In this document: one piece after another, positions 1 to 7,330 of the stretch | Layout of the letters: every line of letters starts with the position of its first letter | Position numbering within the stretch: position 1 is the first letter of the stretch | From: Dehalobacter sp. DCM | Lineage (GTDB): Bacteria; Bacillota; Desulfitobacteriia; Desulfitobacteriales; Syntrophobotulaceae | DNA: 64,000 nt | Direction of reading: 5' to 3' | Assembly (NCBI RefSeq): GCF_024972775.1 | Contig: NZ_CP092282.1 | Span: forward strand, 1,426,001 to 1,490,000 | The notes under the pieces: generated by a model | Told to the model about the DNA's origin: nothing | Databases searched by the model: none | What the model saw: the letters and a program-made list of their open reading frames with translations, nothing else | Program-made: the position numbers and the translations under genes

Positions 1-2
1 AG

Positions 3-3000
3 ACGAATAGCAATAGCAGCGGCTGGGAAGCCGGGCGCACGGTGGGGCTGCTGACGCACCGTGGCAATTGGGTCACCGATAACCTGGGAGTTGAAGCCGC
101 CTTGATCAAACAGCTCGAAGAGCAGGGGCTATGCGTGGTACCTGTCTTTAATGAAAACGGGGAGTTTCAAGAGCTCGCCGATACCTATTTTTCGCAGCAG
201 GGACGCCTGATGATTGAGGGCCTGATCAATTTGCAGATTTTTACCTTTAAAGGTGACAATACCGGCCAAGACATATTTCAAAAGGCCGTGGAGAATTTGG
301 AAATACTTAATATTCCGATATTCCGACCGTTAATCAGCTATCTTCATAGTATGGAAAGCTGGAAAGAAGCGCAGGATCTTGGTATGGAAATCCCCTGGGC
401 GTTTACAACTCCCGAGGCACAGGGCATGATTGAACCGCTGCTGATCGGTTGCCGGGATAAAGAGGGTAAAGCGGTACCTGTTCCGGATCGCGTGCTCCGG
501 TTGGCCCAAAGAGTAAAGAAATGGCTTGAACTCAGAAATACGGCTGCCAAGAATAAGAAACTAGCGATCTTTCTTCACAACGCGCCGTGTTCGGGCGTGG
601 AAGCCACGATTGGGATGGGAGCGGGTCTGGATGTTTTTGCTAGTACGTCGGCCATTCTAAAGGAATTACAACAGAGCGGCTGGGGGGTGGAAAACCTCCC
701 CAAAGACGGGGCCGAACTGCACCGGTTGATTATGGATAAGAAGGCCTACGCTGATTTTCGCTGGACTTCGGTGGAAGATATTATTGCAGGCGGTGGGTGT
801 CTTTACCGCATGTCCCTGGAGGAGTACCGGCAATATTATGACCGGCTGGCGGCTTCCGTAAGGGAAGCGATGGAAGATACCTGGGGACTGCCGCCGGGTG
901 AAGGTATGGTCAGCGGGAATGATCTGGTAATTACAGGGATTGAGTTGGGGAACGTGACGTTGCTTGTTCAGCCCAAACGGGGCTGCTACGGGGCCAAGTG
1001 TACCGGGGAAGTCTGCAAAATTTTGCAGGACCCGGCTTGCCCGCCTCCCCACCAGTATCTGGCCACTTACAAATATGCGGAAGAAGTTCTGAAAGTTCAG
1101 GCGGTGCTCCATGTGGGGACGCATGGCAGTCTTGAATTCCTGCCGGGGAAAACCAATGCCTTATCGTCAGCATGCTATCCGGATATCGTCCTTAGTACGC
1201 TTCCCAATTTATATATCTATAATGCGGGGGTGGGTACCGAAGGGGTGCTGGCCAAAAGAAGAACCAACGCGGTGATTTTGGATCATTTGCCTCCTGTCTA
1301 TGGGAACCGGGATACGGAATATGTCCATTTGCTGGAGGGGATCAATCAGTACGTTGAAGCCCGGAGTCAGCAAAGCGACCAGGTGTCGTTTTTGGAAGCG
1401 CAAATCCGGGAACAGGCGGCAAAGATCCCCGGAGCCTTGAACATACTTGACGGGCACAGGGAACAAAAGAAGACGTTTCCGGAGCAGTTGCTGCAGCTAA
1501 AAAACAGGCTGACCCAAGCGATATGCAATCCGAAATCAGAAAAACTTCACGTTTTTGGACAGGAAGCGACTATCGAGGACGCGTTTCGATATATTGAAGA
1601 AGTATTGCGGTCTGATCTGGTGTACAGGCAAGGACTCAGAAGACAGTACCCGGATGATTATACCCTGCACCGCTTTCTAAAACGGTTTATTGAACAGGTA
1701 ATACAGGGCATTGATGGTGAAATCAGTGCTTTTCCGGATAGGGGCAGGGAGATCTGCGGTGAGTATGAAGATAAGCAGGAAGAACTTCAGAAAATGTTGC
1801 CGGCGATGACTGACGCGGTACGGGAAGTTTACGGAAAACTAACCGGAGAACAGCTGGAAATTAAGAATTTGCTGCGGGCACTGCAGGGGGAATATATTCC
1901 GCCCGGACCTTCCGGGATGCCTGACGACAACGGCAGGAACATTATACCGACGGGCAGGAATTTCTATTTGCTGGACATTGAAAAGGTGCCGTCCAAAGCA
2001 GCCTGGGAAATCGGCTGCCAATTGGCCGAACAGCTTATCGCCTTGTACCTTGAGGAAGAAGGAAGCTTTCCCGAGAAAATCGCCATGAATATGATTTCAC
2101 TGGATATTTCCAGATCCAAAGGGGAACAGCTGTCCCAAATTCTTTATTTAATGGGTATCCGACCGGTCTGGGACCAAAACGCCAAAGTGGTCGATCTGGA
2201 AGTGATTTCTCCGGAAGAACTGCGAAGGCCCAGAATAGACGTGACAATCCGGATTTCCGGAGTCTTAAGGGATTGTTACCCGCGGGTGATGGATTTGATT
2301 GACCGGGCGGTACAGATGGTGGCTTCTTTAGACGAATCGGATGACAGTAACTTTGTGAAAAAGCACAGCAGACAAATCGCGGAAGCTTTGGTAATGACTG
2401 GAGAGGGAAGTGATCTGATGCGGCGGTCAACGCTGCGGATTTTCGGGGACCGTCCCGGCACGTACGGGGCCGGTGTAGATTTGGCTTTGAAAGCAAGCGC
2501 CTGGAAAGAGGATACCGATCTGGCCAAGGTATTTGTCTATTTTTCATCCTATGCCTACGGTCAGGAACTGCACGGCAGACAAGCCCGGGAAGAATTTTTG
2601 GAAAATGTGAAAAAGGTTCAGGTCGCATATGACACATCTACTTCCAAAAGATATGATATCCTGGCTTCCGGCTTCGGCGCTTCGGTGCAGGGAGGCTTTA
2701 ATCTTATCAGCAGGATTTTTCGGGGTCAGGACATTAAGCAGTACCACGGCAGCAGGGAAAACCCCGAACAGGTCAGGGTTGGCCTTTCCCGGGACGCGCT
2801 GAGAGAAACGCTGAATGAAACGCTGTTAAATCCGCTCTGGAAGGAAGACATGCAGCAGAAAGGCTACCGCGGCGCTGCGGAGCTCATGCAAAGACTGCAA
2901 AATATCTTTGACTGGCAGTGTCTGTCCGCTGGTTTTACCGATAATGACCTTGACAGTCTGGTGCAGGCGTATGTCAACGACCCGGAGACCAGAGCCTGGT

Positions 3001-3302
3001 TTCAGGAGAATAACCTGTTTGCGCTTGAGGAAATCGCCAGAAGGTTCCTGGAACTCCACCAACGGGACAAGTGGCAGGCTGATCCGGAGGTACTGTCGGC
3101 ATTGAAAGAGAACTATCTGGATTTGGAAGGCGAGATGGAAGACCGGCTCGGGGATATCAAGGGCGAGATCCAGGCCGGGAACATTGAAGTCCAAAATGAT
3201 GCCGACATCCGGGAATGGCAGGACAAGCTGAAAGAAGTCAATGAGTTATTTAATAAAGTCAAGGTGCGAAATCCGTCAAAAAGTGGATTAAAGAAAAAGT
3301 AA
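3..3302 (+). CDS. cobN: CobN-like cobaltochelatase large subunit, 5'-truncated by window edge
   Basis: The frame is open from the first bases, and the GTG at 42 lies inside a conserved stretch (VGLLTHRGNW), so the true start is outside the window. About 1,100 residues are visible, close to the CobN/BchH family length. The family hallmark VGTHGSLEFLPGK is encoded near 1109-1150, and the C-terminal region reads typically (GDRPGTYGAG, SSYAYGQELHG). Known family role: the large, porphyrin- or corrinoid-binding subunit of an ATP-dependent Co or Mg chelatase that works with AAA+ subunits. None of those subunits is visible here. Downstream genes are metal-related (His-rich protein, CooT, FmdE, FecBCD importer), so the chelated metal could be cobalt, or nickel by inference. 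The last 40 residues are charged and Lys-rich. Family assignment is firm; metal and substrate are open. Confidence 0.9.
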   Translation, partial: TNSNSSGWEAGRTVGLLTHRGNWVTDNLGVEAALIKQLEEQGLCVVPVFNENGEFQELADTYFSQQGRLMIEGLINLQIFTFKGDNTGQDIFQKAVENLEILNIPIFRPLISYLHSMESWKEAQDLGMEIPWAFTTPEAQGMIEPLLIGCRDKEGKAVPVPDRVLRLAQRVKKWLELRNTAAKNKKLAIFLHNAPCSGVEATIGMGAGLDVFASTSAILKELQQSGWGVENLPKDGAELHRLIMDKKAYADFRWTSVEDIIAGGGCLYRMSLEEYRQYYDRLAASVREAMEDTWGLPPGEGMVSGNDLVITGIELGNVTLLVQPKRGCYGAKCTGEVCKILQDPACPPPHQYLATYKYAEEVLKVQAVLHVGTHGSLEFLPGKTNALSSACYPDIVLSTLPNLYIYNAGVGTEGVLAKRRTNAVILDHLPPVYGNRDTEYVHLLEGINQYVEARSQQSDQVSFLEAQIREQAAKIPGALNILDGHREQKKTFPEQLLQLKNRLTQAICNPKSEKLHVFGQEATIEDAFRYIEEVLRSDLVYRQGLRRQYPDDYTLHRFLKRFIEQVIQGIDGEISAFPDRGREICGEYEDKQEELQKMLPAMTDAVREVYGKLTGEQLEIKNLLRALQGEYIPPGPSGMPDDNGRNIIPTGRNFYLLDIEKVPSKAAWEIGCQLAEQLIALYLEEEGSFPEKIAMNMISLDISRSKGEQLSQILYLMGIRPVWDQNAKVVDLEVISPEELRRPRIDVTIRISGVLRDCYPRVMDLIDRAVQMVASLDESDDSNFVKKHSRQIAEALVMTGEGSDLMRRSTLRIFGDRPGTYGAGVDLALKASAWKEDTDLAKVFVYFSSYAYGQELHGRQAREEFLENVKKVQVAYDTSTSKRYDILASGFGASVQGGFNLISRIFRGQDIKQYHGSRENPEQVRVGLSRDALRETLNETLLNPLWKEDMQQKGYRGAAELMQRLQNIFDWQCLSAGFTDNDLDSLVQAYVNDPETRAWFQENNLFALEEIARRFLELHQRDKWQADPEVLSALKENYLDLEGEMEDRLGDIKGEIQAGNIEVQNDADIREWQDKLKEVNELFNKVKVRNPSKSGLKKK

Positions 3303-3309
3303 GATAAAA

Positions 3310-3339
3310 GAAGCAGCATCCAACCCGTGATGCTGCTTC
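3310..3339 (-). terminator. Convergent terminator hairpin between cobN and the His-rich gene
   Basis: A perfect 11-bp stem (GAAGCAGCATC at 3310-3320 with GATGCTGCTTC at 3329-3339) lies between two convergent genes. On the minus strand it is followed by a T-rich run (TTCTTTTATC), so it best fits as the terminator of the His-rich gene. On the plus strand the U-tract is weak. Confidence 0.7.
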
Positions 3340-3355
3340 AGGAAATCTGGTATTT

Positions 3356-3568
3356 TTAACCGTGGTGTTCATGGTGCTCGTGCGTATGCTGTTCTTCCTT
3401 GCCGGAATCATGTTCATGCTGGTGTGAGTGTTTGTAAGCAGGGTGTACATGTTCGTGTTCATGGATTTGACCATCATGAATGTGTTGGTGAATATGCTTT
3501 TGTTCGGGATGTTCATGCTCATGCTCATGATTATGGACATGTTCATGACATCGATTATCATTGCCCAT
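3356..3568 (-). CDS. Histidine-rich small metal-binding protein (70 aa)
   Basis: The protein has 70 residues, 25 of them His (36%), in HxH and HEHEH runs, plus one Cys at position 7. The ATG at 3568 has a good ribosome-binding site (AAAGGGG about 10 nt upstream); a TTG six codons earlier is less likely. A TATAAT-type -10 lies at 3626-3631 on this strand. There is no signal peptide and no membrane segment. Such proteins bind Ni, Co or Zn and act as cytosolic stores or chaperones, as Hpn does in Helicobacter; this one shows no clear homology to Hpn, so function is inferred from composition and neighbours. The other minus-strand frame here, with Met/Asn repeats, is a shadow. It is convergent with cobN. 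Confidence 0.75.
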   Translation of the reverse strand: MGNDNRCHEHVHNHEHEHEHPEQKHIHQHIHDGQIHEHEHVHPAYKHSHQHEHDSGKEEQHTHEHHEHHG

Positions 3569-3661
3569 AAAACTTGCCCCTTTCAATTAACCAACTAATA
3601 TTTTGGAGTACTTACTTTGTACTAAATTATATCATAGAACTCAACACAAATGAAACGGGAC

Positions 3662-3705
3662 ATCCCCCCTCACGGGATTGTAAAAGAATAATAGATACGT
3701 ATAAT
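3662..3705 (+). promoter_or_regulatory. C-tract operator-like site abutting a sigma-A promoter
   Basis: ATCCCCCCTCACGGGAT (3662-3678) has matching ATCCC/GGGAT ends around a C-run. Its last base is the first base of a -35-like TTGTAA (3678-3683), followed after 16 nt by TATAAT (3700-3705). A closely related 17-mer sits at 5506-5522 in the same position relative to a second promoter. C/G-tracts flanked by short A/T inverted repeats resemble operators of the CsoR/RcnR family; no such regulator lies in the window, so this is inference. Confidence 0.5.
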
Positions 3706-3787
3706 AATATGATAGGGTAAATACACTAAACGAAGTCATGAAGACCTTGATCATGGTGTATATTTGTCGTCAACAGCTAAGCAGTTT

Positions 3788-3842
3788 AACCACGAAGGTT
3801 GGATTATCCGCAGAAGCGGGGATTAAACTTTGTGGTTTTTTT
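3788..3842 (+). promoter_or_regulatory. Leader RNA element, copy 1 (ACGAA hairpin / AGAA hairpin / anti-loop strand and U-tract)
   Basis: Hairpin 1 is AACC-ACGAA-GGTT (3788-3800). Hairpin 2 is CCGC-AGAA-GCGG (3808-3819). The strand CTTTGTGG (3828-3835) can pair with CCACGAAG (3790-3797), that is, with the loop and flanks of hairpin 1, and is followed by seven T. The structure is therefore either a pseudoknot or a terminator exclusive with hairpin 1, which is the layout of a transcriptional riboswitch or attenuator. Copy 2 at 6261-6315 has different stem bases but preserved pairing. It lies in the leader of the CGGC genes, 26 nt before their ATG. I do not recognise a known class. Confidence 0.55.
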
Positions 3843-3867
3843 ATTTGCCAAATATAAGGAAGTGACA

Positions 3868-4257
3868 ATGTTGAAAAAAATTGGTATCGTATGCTGTTCC
3901 AAAGTAACGCAAAAAATGGGGTGTTCAAGCGCGCAATGTCTCGGCGCTTTAAAAAACAGAATCGGATCCTTCAGCAAATATCAACGTGACGAAGAGGTCC
4001 GATTAGTCGGCTTGATAAATTGTCCCGGCTGCCCGTCGGAGGACGGGACGGACAGTCTGGCGTTACACCTTAACAGTTTAATGGCTTATAAAGCGGAGGA
4101 GATCCATTTCAGCAGCTGCGTGAACAAGTTCTGTGCTTTTCGTTATGATTTTCAGGCCCTGCTTGAACGGGATTTTCCTCAGCTTGACGTGCTGTTGGAC
4201 ATCGAAAGGCCGCATTGGCCGGAGATTCAGATCGCGAATAACGGCACGCTAAACTGA
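3868..4257 (+). CDS. CGGC-domain protein, copy 1 (129 aa)
   Basis: The start is set at ATG 3868 behind AAGGAAG; an upstream in-frame ATG at 3799 would lie inside the leader RNA element and is rejected. The sequence begins MLKKIGIVCCSK and contains C9, C10, C19, C24, then INCPGCPSE (C52, C55), and SSCVNKFC (C84, C89). This fits the CGGC family (PF08821), a small Cys-rich domain thought to bind metal, function unproven. It is followed 74 nt later by a paralogue with the same Cys pattern. Expression probably comes from the promoter at 3678-3705 through the leader element. Family assignment is fairly sure; role unknown. Confidence 0.8.
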   Translation: MLKKIGIVCCSKVTQKMGCSSAQCLGALKNRIGSFSKYQRDEEVRLVGLINCPGCPSEDGTDSLALHLNSLMAYKAEEIHFSSCVNKFCAFRYDFQALLERDFPQLDVLLDIERPHWPEIQIANNGTLN

Positions 4258-4331
4258 TAATTGCCAGAATCGGCTCACGTTACAGGATACAAGGCTAAGT
4301 GAGGAATACGATTTAAGAGGAAGTTAAACAT

Positions 4332-4730
4332 ATGGAAAAAATAGGATTATTCTGCTGTTCAAAATCAACCCGGGAAAACCGGTGCGCGTCAGCACAGTGC
4401 CTTAATAACATCAATAACCGGACAGGTGATTTTCAGGAATACTCCGATGAGAAAGAGATTGACCTGGTCGGTATCATTAACTGTCCCGGGTGTCCTTCGG
4501 AAATCCCGCCGGACAGGCTTTCCAGTCAAATAAAAAGCTTAGCGGAGCTTCAAGTCAATAAGATCTATTTCAGCAATTGCATGAATTCGTGTTGTGTTTT
4601 CCGATACGACTATCAGGCTATAATTGAAAGGGATTATCCGGATATTGACGTGTTTATAGGAACGGATAAGGAGCTGAAGGGAAACAGCAGCGAATGGATC
4701 ATTACCCGAAGGGTCATCCGTTTTGATTGA
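4332..4730 (+). CDS. CGGC-domain protein, copy 2 (132 aa)
   Basis: A tandem paralogue of the preceding gene: MEKIGLFCCSKSTREN, then INCPGCPSE and FSNCMNSCCVFRYDYQA. The paired Cys motifs are conserved (CC near residue 8, CPGC near 52-55, C..CC near 84-89). The start ATG 4332 has an AGGAAG ribosome-binding site. The tails after residue 110 differ between the copies, which suggests an old rather than recent duplication. Only 12 nt separate it from the SDR gene downstream, so the three genes probably share a transcript. Function not established; metal binding is the family inference. Confidence 0.8.
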   Translation: MEKIGLFCCSKSTRENRCASAQCLNNINNRTGDFQEYSDEKEIDLVGIINCPGCPSEIPPDRLSSQIKSLAELQVNKIYFSNCMNSCCVFRYDYQAIIERDYPDIDVFIGTDKELKGNSSEWIITRRVIRFD

Positions 4731-4742
4731 GGAGTATGCGTA

Positions 4743-5483
4743 ATGGAAAAAAGAAAAACGGTGATCGTTACCGGAGCGTCCAGAGGGATCGGCAGAACAA
4801 TCGCTATCTTATTTGCGTCTAAAGGCTATCGCGTGCTGATGAATTATCATCAATCCGCCATCGCGGTTTATCAGACCTGCGAGAAATTAAAAAAAGAAGG
4901 AAAAGCAATCTACCCGTATAAAGCGGATGTGACCAAACGTAAGCAGACAGATTCGATGGTGGAGCGCTGTTTAAAACTATACGGCAGTGTGGATATTTTG
5001 ATAAATAACGCGGGAATCACCCAGCAGAAGCTTTTTACGGAGATTACGGAAAGAGAATGGGATAAGATCGTAGATACCAACTTGAAAGGTTCTTTTAACT
5101 GTGCGCAAAGCGTTTTAAAATATATGATCGCCCAGAAAGAAGGCAAGATTATTAATATTTCCTCAATTTGGGGAATGGTCGGAGCTTCCTGTGAGGTTCA
5201 TTATTCCGCGGCCAAAGCGGGAGTGATCGGGATGACCAAGGCTCTCGCCAAGGAGCTGGCACCGTCAAATATTCAGGTTAATTGCATTGCACCGGGGATT
5301 GTGCAGACGGATATGCTTGCTTTTTTCACTGCGAATGAATTGGATGAGTTAAAAAATCAAACACCGCTGCAGAGAATAGGGAGCACAAAGGATGTTGCCG
5401 CTTGTGCTTACTTTTTGGCATCTGAGGACGCTGATTTTATTACAGGGCAGGTAATTAGCCCGAATGGGGGGTATGTCATGTAG
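4743..5483 (+). CDS. SDR-family oxidoreductase, FabG-like (246 aa)
   Basis: A classical short-chain dehydrogenase: cofactor motif TGASRGIG near residues 10-17, INNAGIT near 88-94, catalytic Ser in NISSIWG, and Tyr/Lys in HYSAAKAG. Length and motifs match 3-oxoacyl-ACP reductase FabG, and Arg/Lys after the glycine motif suggest NADP(H). It is not in a fatty-acid cluster but follows the CGGC pair at 12 nt with its own GAGGAG site, so its substrate may not be an acyl-ACP. Family certain; substrate unknown. Confidence 0.85.
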   Translation: MEKRKTVIVTGASRGIGRTIAILFASKGYRVLMNYHQSAIAVYQTCEKLKKEGKAIYPYKADVTKRKQTDSMVERCLKLYGSVDILINNAGITQQKLFTEITEREWDKIVDTNLKGSFNCAQSVLKYMIAQKEGKIINISSIWGMVGASCEVHYSAAKAGVIGMTKALAKELAPSNIQVNCIAPGIVQTDMLAFFTANELDELKNQTPLQRIGSTKDVAACAYFLASEDADFITGQVISPNGGYVM

Positions 5484-5505
5484 TTTTGGACAATTTTGAT
5501 AAATA

Positions 5506-5548
5506 ATCCCCCCCACGAGGATAGTTAAAAACATATTTTTTTTATAAA
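5506..5548 (+). promoter_or_regulatory. Second C-tract operator-like site with promoter
   Basis: ATCCCCCCCACGAGGAT (5506-5522) aligns over its full 17 nt with the site at 3662-3678 (shared ATCCCCCC start and GGAT end) and is again followed by a weak -35 and a TATAAA -10 (5543-5548). It precedes the DUF3842-cooT unit. Shared sequence and position at two promoters suggest a common regulator; the -35 is poor, as at an activated or repressed promoter. Confidence 0.45.
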
Positions 5549-5563
5549 ATGATAATAAATATA

Positions 5564-5579
5564 TATGCCACGAAGGCAT
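5564..5579 (+). promoter_or_regulatory. ACGAA-loop hairpin, copy 3 (first hairpin only)
   Basis: TGCC-ACGAA-GGCA (5566-5578, extendable by A/T at 5565/5579) has the same loop as copies 1 and 2 with a third, compensated stem. The second hairpin and the TTYGTGG strand with U-tract are missing. Instead the ribosome-binding site GGGGGAG and GTG start of the DUF3842 gene follow within 25 nt, so if functional it would act on translation, or it is a decayed copy. Confidence 0.35.
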
Positions 5580-5600
5580 TTAACGGATTGGGGGAGTAAT

Positions 5601-6005
5601 GTGCGTATCGCTGTAATCGACGGGCAGGGCGGTGGCATCGGCAAGGTGATTGTCGAAAAGCTGCGTAAGGGACTGCCTGAAGAGATTGAAATCATTGCAC
5701 TGGGAACAAACGCGCTTGCTACTTCCCTGATGCTCAAAGCCGGTGCCAACGAAGGGGCCGCGGGGGAAAATGTCATTATCTACAACGTGGATAAAGTGGA
5801 CATTATTATGGGAACGGTTGCGATTATCGCGGCCAATTCCATGCTGGGTGAGTTGACTCCGGCTATGGCCGCGGCGATAGCACAAAGTCCGGCTAAAAAA
5901 ATACTTTTGCCTGTTAACCGTTATAATATCGAAGTCGTCGGTATTGATAAAAGCGAACCTCTCCCGCATTTGATTGATCGTGCAATTCGTCTGATAAAAG
6001 TATAG
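5601..6005 (+). CDS. DUF3842 family protein (134 aa)
   Basis: Begins MRIAVIDGQGGGIGKVIVEKL, a Rossmann-like glycine-rich loop, followed by ALGTNALATSLMLKAGANEGA and a hydrophobic VGTVAIIAANSMLGELT-like segment. GTG 5601 is chosen because GGGGGAG lies 4 nt upstream; an in-frame ATG at 5565 sits in the ACGAA hairpin without a ribosome-binding site. The family is uncharacterised and, from general knowledge, often found next to cooT in anaerobes, as here (14 nt). A role with nickel or CO dehydrogenase metabolism is inference only. Confidence 0.8.
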   Translation: MRIAVIDGQGGGIGKVIVEKLRKGLPEEIEIIALGTNALATSLMLKAGANEGAAGENVIIYNVDKVDIIMGTVAIIAANSMLGELTPAMAAAIAQSPAKKILLPVNRYNIEVVGIDKSEPLPHLIDRAIRLIKV

Positions 6006-6019
6006 GCTGAGGTGAGAAC

Positions 6020-6214
6020 ATGTGTGAAGCGAATGCTTATTTACTGGATGAAGCCGGTGCGGAAAAGTTATTATTGGAATCGGTTGACAAGGTTTATCCG
6101 GAAGAAGACAACATTATTTTGGAAAGCATTTTTGGCGAAAGAAAAATCATTAAAGCGAAAATCGTACGCATGGAACTGGTAGACCACCGGATTATCCTGC
6201 AAAAGCAGGATTAG
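6020..6214 (+). CDS. cooT: CooT family nickel-binding protein (64 aa)
   Basis: A small beta-rich protein starting MCEANAYLLDEAG, with the N-terminal Met-Cys that provides the Ni(II) ligand in characterised CooT, and a body (IILESIFGERKIIKAKIVRMELVDHRIIL) typical of the family. Known role: binds Ni(II) and supports nickel insertion into carbon monoxide dehydrogenase in Rhodospirillum. Start ATG 6020 follows GAGGTGAG. It forms a two-gene unit with the DUF3842 gene behind the C-tract promoter. No CODH gene is in the window. Confidence 0.85.
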   Translation: MCEANAYLLDEAGAEKLLLESVDKVYPEEDNIILESIFGERKIIKAKIVRMELVDHRIILQKQD

Positions 6215-6260
6215 CTGCAACATCCCCTTTGTTCACGAAGAAAATGATATAAGAAAATTA

Positions 6261-6315
6261 AGCCACGAAGGCTATGCGTATCCGTAGAAACGGGTACTCT
6301 GCTTCGTGGTTTTTA
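6261..6315 (+). promoter_or_regulatory. Leader RNA element, copy 2
   Basis: Hairpin 1 is AGCC-ACGAA-GGCT (6261-6273). Hairpin 2 is GTATCCGT-AGAA-ACGGGTAC (6278-6297), eight pairs including one G-U. CTTCGTGG (6302-6309) is a perfect complement of CCACGAAG (6263-6270), followed by TTTTT. Relative to copy 1, both stems change bases on both sides while the ACGAA and AGAA loops stay fixed, which is covariation. It sits between cooT and the methyltransferase-FmdE-ABC operon, 120 nt before the ATG, so it could terminate cooT transcripts conditionally or gate the operon. Confidence 0.55.
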
Positions 6316-6433
6316 TATTTATGATCACAGCGTAAATAACAGGGGAGTTATTTGCAGTTATATCCTTCTATGGCGGATAGTAACAAAGGGTGAAACTTTA
6401 ATAATATTAGTTTTATTGAACGAGGTGATAAGC

Positions 6434-7252
6434 ATGGAGATACAGGATATCCGCAACATGTGGAGTCTAAAAGAACATAACAAACAAGCGAGTGTTGATA
6501 TGTGGAATTCGATGGCAGGGAGCTTCGGCGACTTTGTACTCCCTGGTTTTGAGGAAGATTCGTTTCTGAAGCTGCTGAAAAATAAGAAGATGATTAGTCC
6601 GGCAGGGCAGGTTCTGGACGTCGGATGCGGCGCGGGCAAATATGCGCTGGCGATAGCCGGGAGCTGCGGCCAGGTGACAGGGGTTGATCTTTCACCTCAA
6701 ATGATCGCTCTTGCCGAACAAAAGAAAAAAGAATACAAAATCAACAACACCGCATTTTATTGCGAGGATTGGCACGAGTTGGACTTGGCGCAGGCCGGGT
6801 GGGAGCATCAATTCGACCTCGTGTTTGCTCATATGACACCGGCGGTTCAAAGCGCGGATACCTTTGAAAAGCTGAGTGCCGCGTCAAAAGACTGGTGTGT
6901 ATTAGCCAAGCCGATCAGGCGAACGGATCCGGTATCGGATGCTGTCAAAGAACTGATCGGAATCAAGACCAAGCGTGAAAGCAGCGAGGAGGAGGTGCTG
7001 TATGCATTTGAGCTGCTTTGGCGTCAGGGGTATCTCCCCGGATTGGAATATGAGAAGCAGGTCTGGAATATGAAGAAAACGTGGGAACAGGCCGAAGGAT
7101 TATACCTCAACCGGATGAAAACGTATCGTGAACTTTCCCCGGCAGAGGAAGATAAGGTCAGGGATTATTTGCGTTCGCTTCTGAAGGATGGGTTTATCTG
7201 CGAAGATGTGGATACAACCATTGCAACCATACATTGGCAGGTAGGACAATAG
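6434..7252 (+). CDS. Class I SAM-dependent methyltransferase (272 aa)
   Basis: Motif I is clear (VLDVGCGAGKYALAIAG near residues 60-75), followed by VTGVDLSPQMIALAEQ (motif II) and FDLVFAHMTPAV, a seven-beta-strand methyltransferase. ATG 6434 is chosen over the TTG six codons upstream because GAGGTG (6421-6426) fits it. It is the first gene of a probable operon with FmdE and an ABC importer. Substrate unknown: the setting suggests a metal-ligand or tetrapyrrole-related small molecule, by inference. Confidence 0.85.
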   Translation: MEIQDIRNMWSLKEHNKQASVDMWNSMAGSFGDFVLPGFEEDSFLKLLKNKKMISPAGQVLDVGCGAGKYALAIAGSCGQVTGVDLSPQMIALAEQKKKEYKINNTAFYCEDWHELDLAQAGWEHQFDLVFAHMTPAVQSADTFEKLSAASKDWCVLAKPIRRTDPVSDAVKELIGIKTKRESSEEEVLYAFELLWRQGYLPGLEYEKQVWNMKKTWEQAEGLYLNRMKTYRELSPAEEDKVRDYLRSLLKDGFICEDVDTTIATIHWQVGQ

Positions 7253-7330
7253 ACGGCAAAAGAGATGAGTATGTGATTCACGTTTGTACAGACCATAATA
7301 ATCATAAGGATAATAAGGAGGAAGTCGACA

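Noticed and set aside
2035-2637. 200-residue minus-strand frame within cobN
   Set aside because: No recognisable motif or start signal, and it lies opposite a well-conserved part of CobN.
3259-3561. 100-residue minus-strand frame rich in Met, Asn and Thr
   Set aside because: It is the alternative frame of the His-rich repeat; the His frame has the ribosome-binding site and ends before the terminator, while this one runs through the terminator hairpin.
5565-5600. Longer start of the DUF3842 gene at ATG 5565
   Set aside because: The ATG falls in the ACGAA hairpin without a ribosome-binding site; GTG 5601 has GGGGGAG at proper distance and gives the expected Rossmann start.
3788-6315. Known metal or cofactor riboswitch (NiCo/czcD, cobalamin, Moco, fluoride, guanidine-II)
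   Set aside because: The conserved bases and layout of those classes as I know them are absent. The ACGAA loop only superficially recalls the ACGR loops of guanidine-II.
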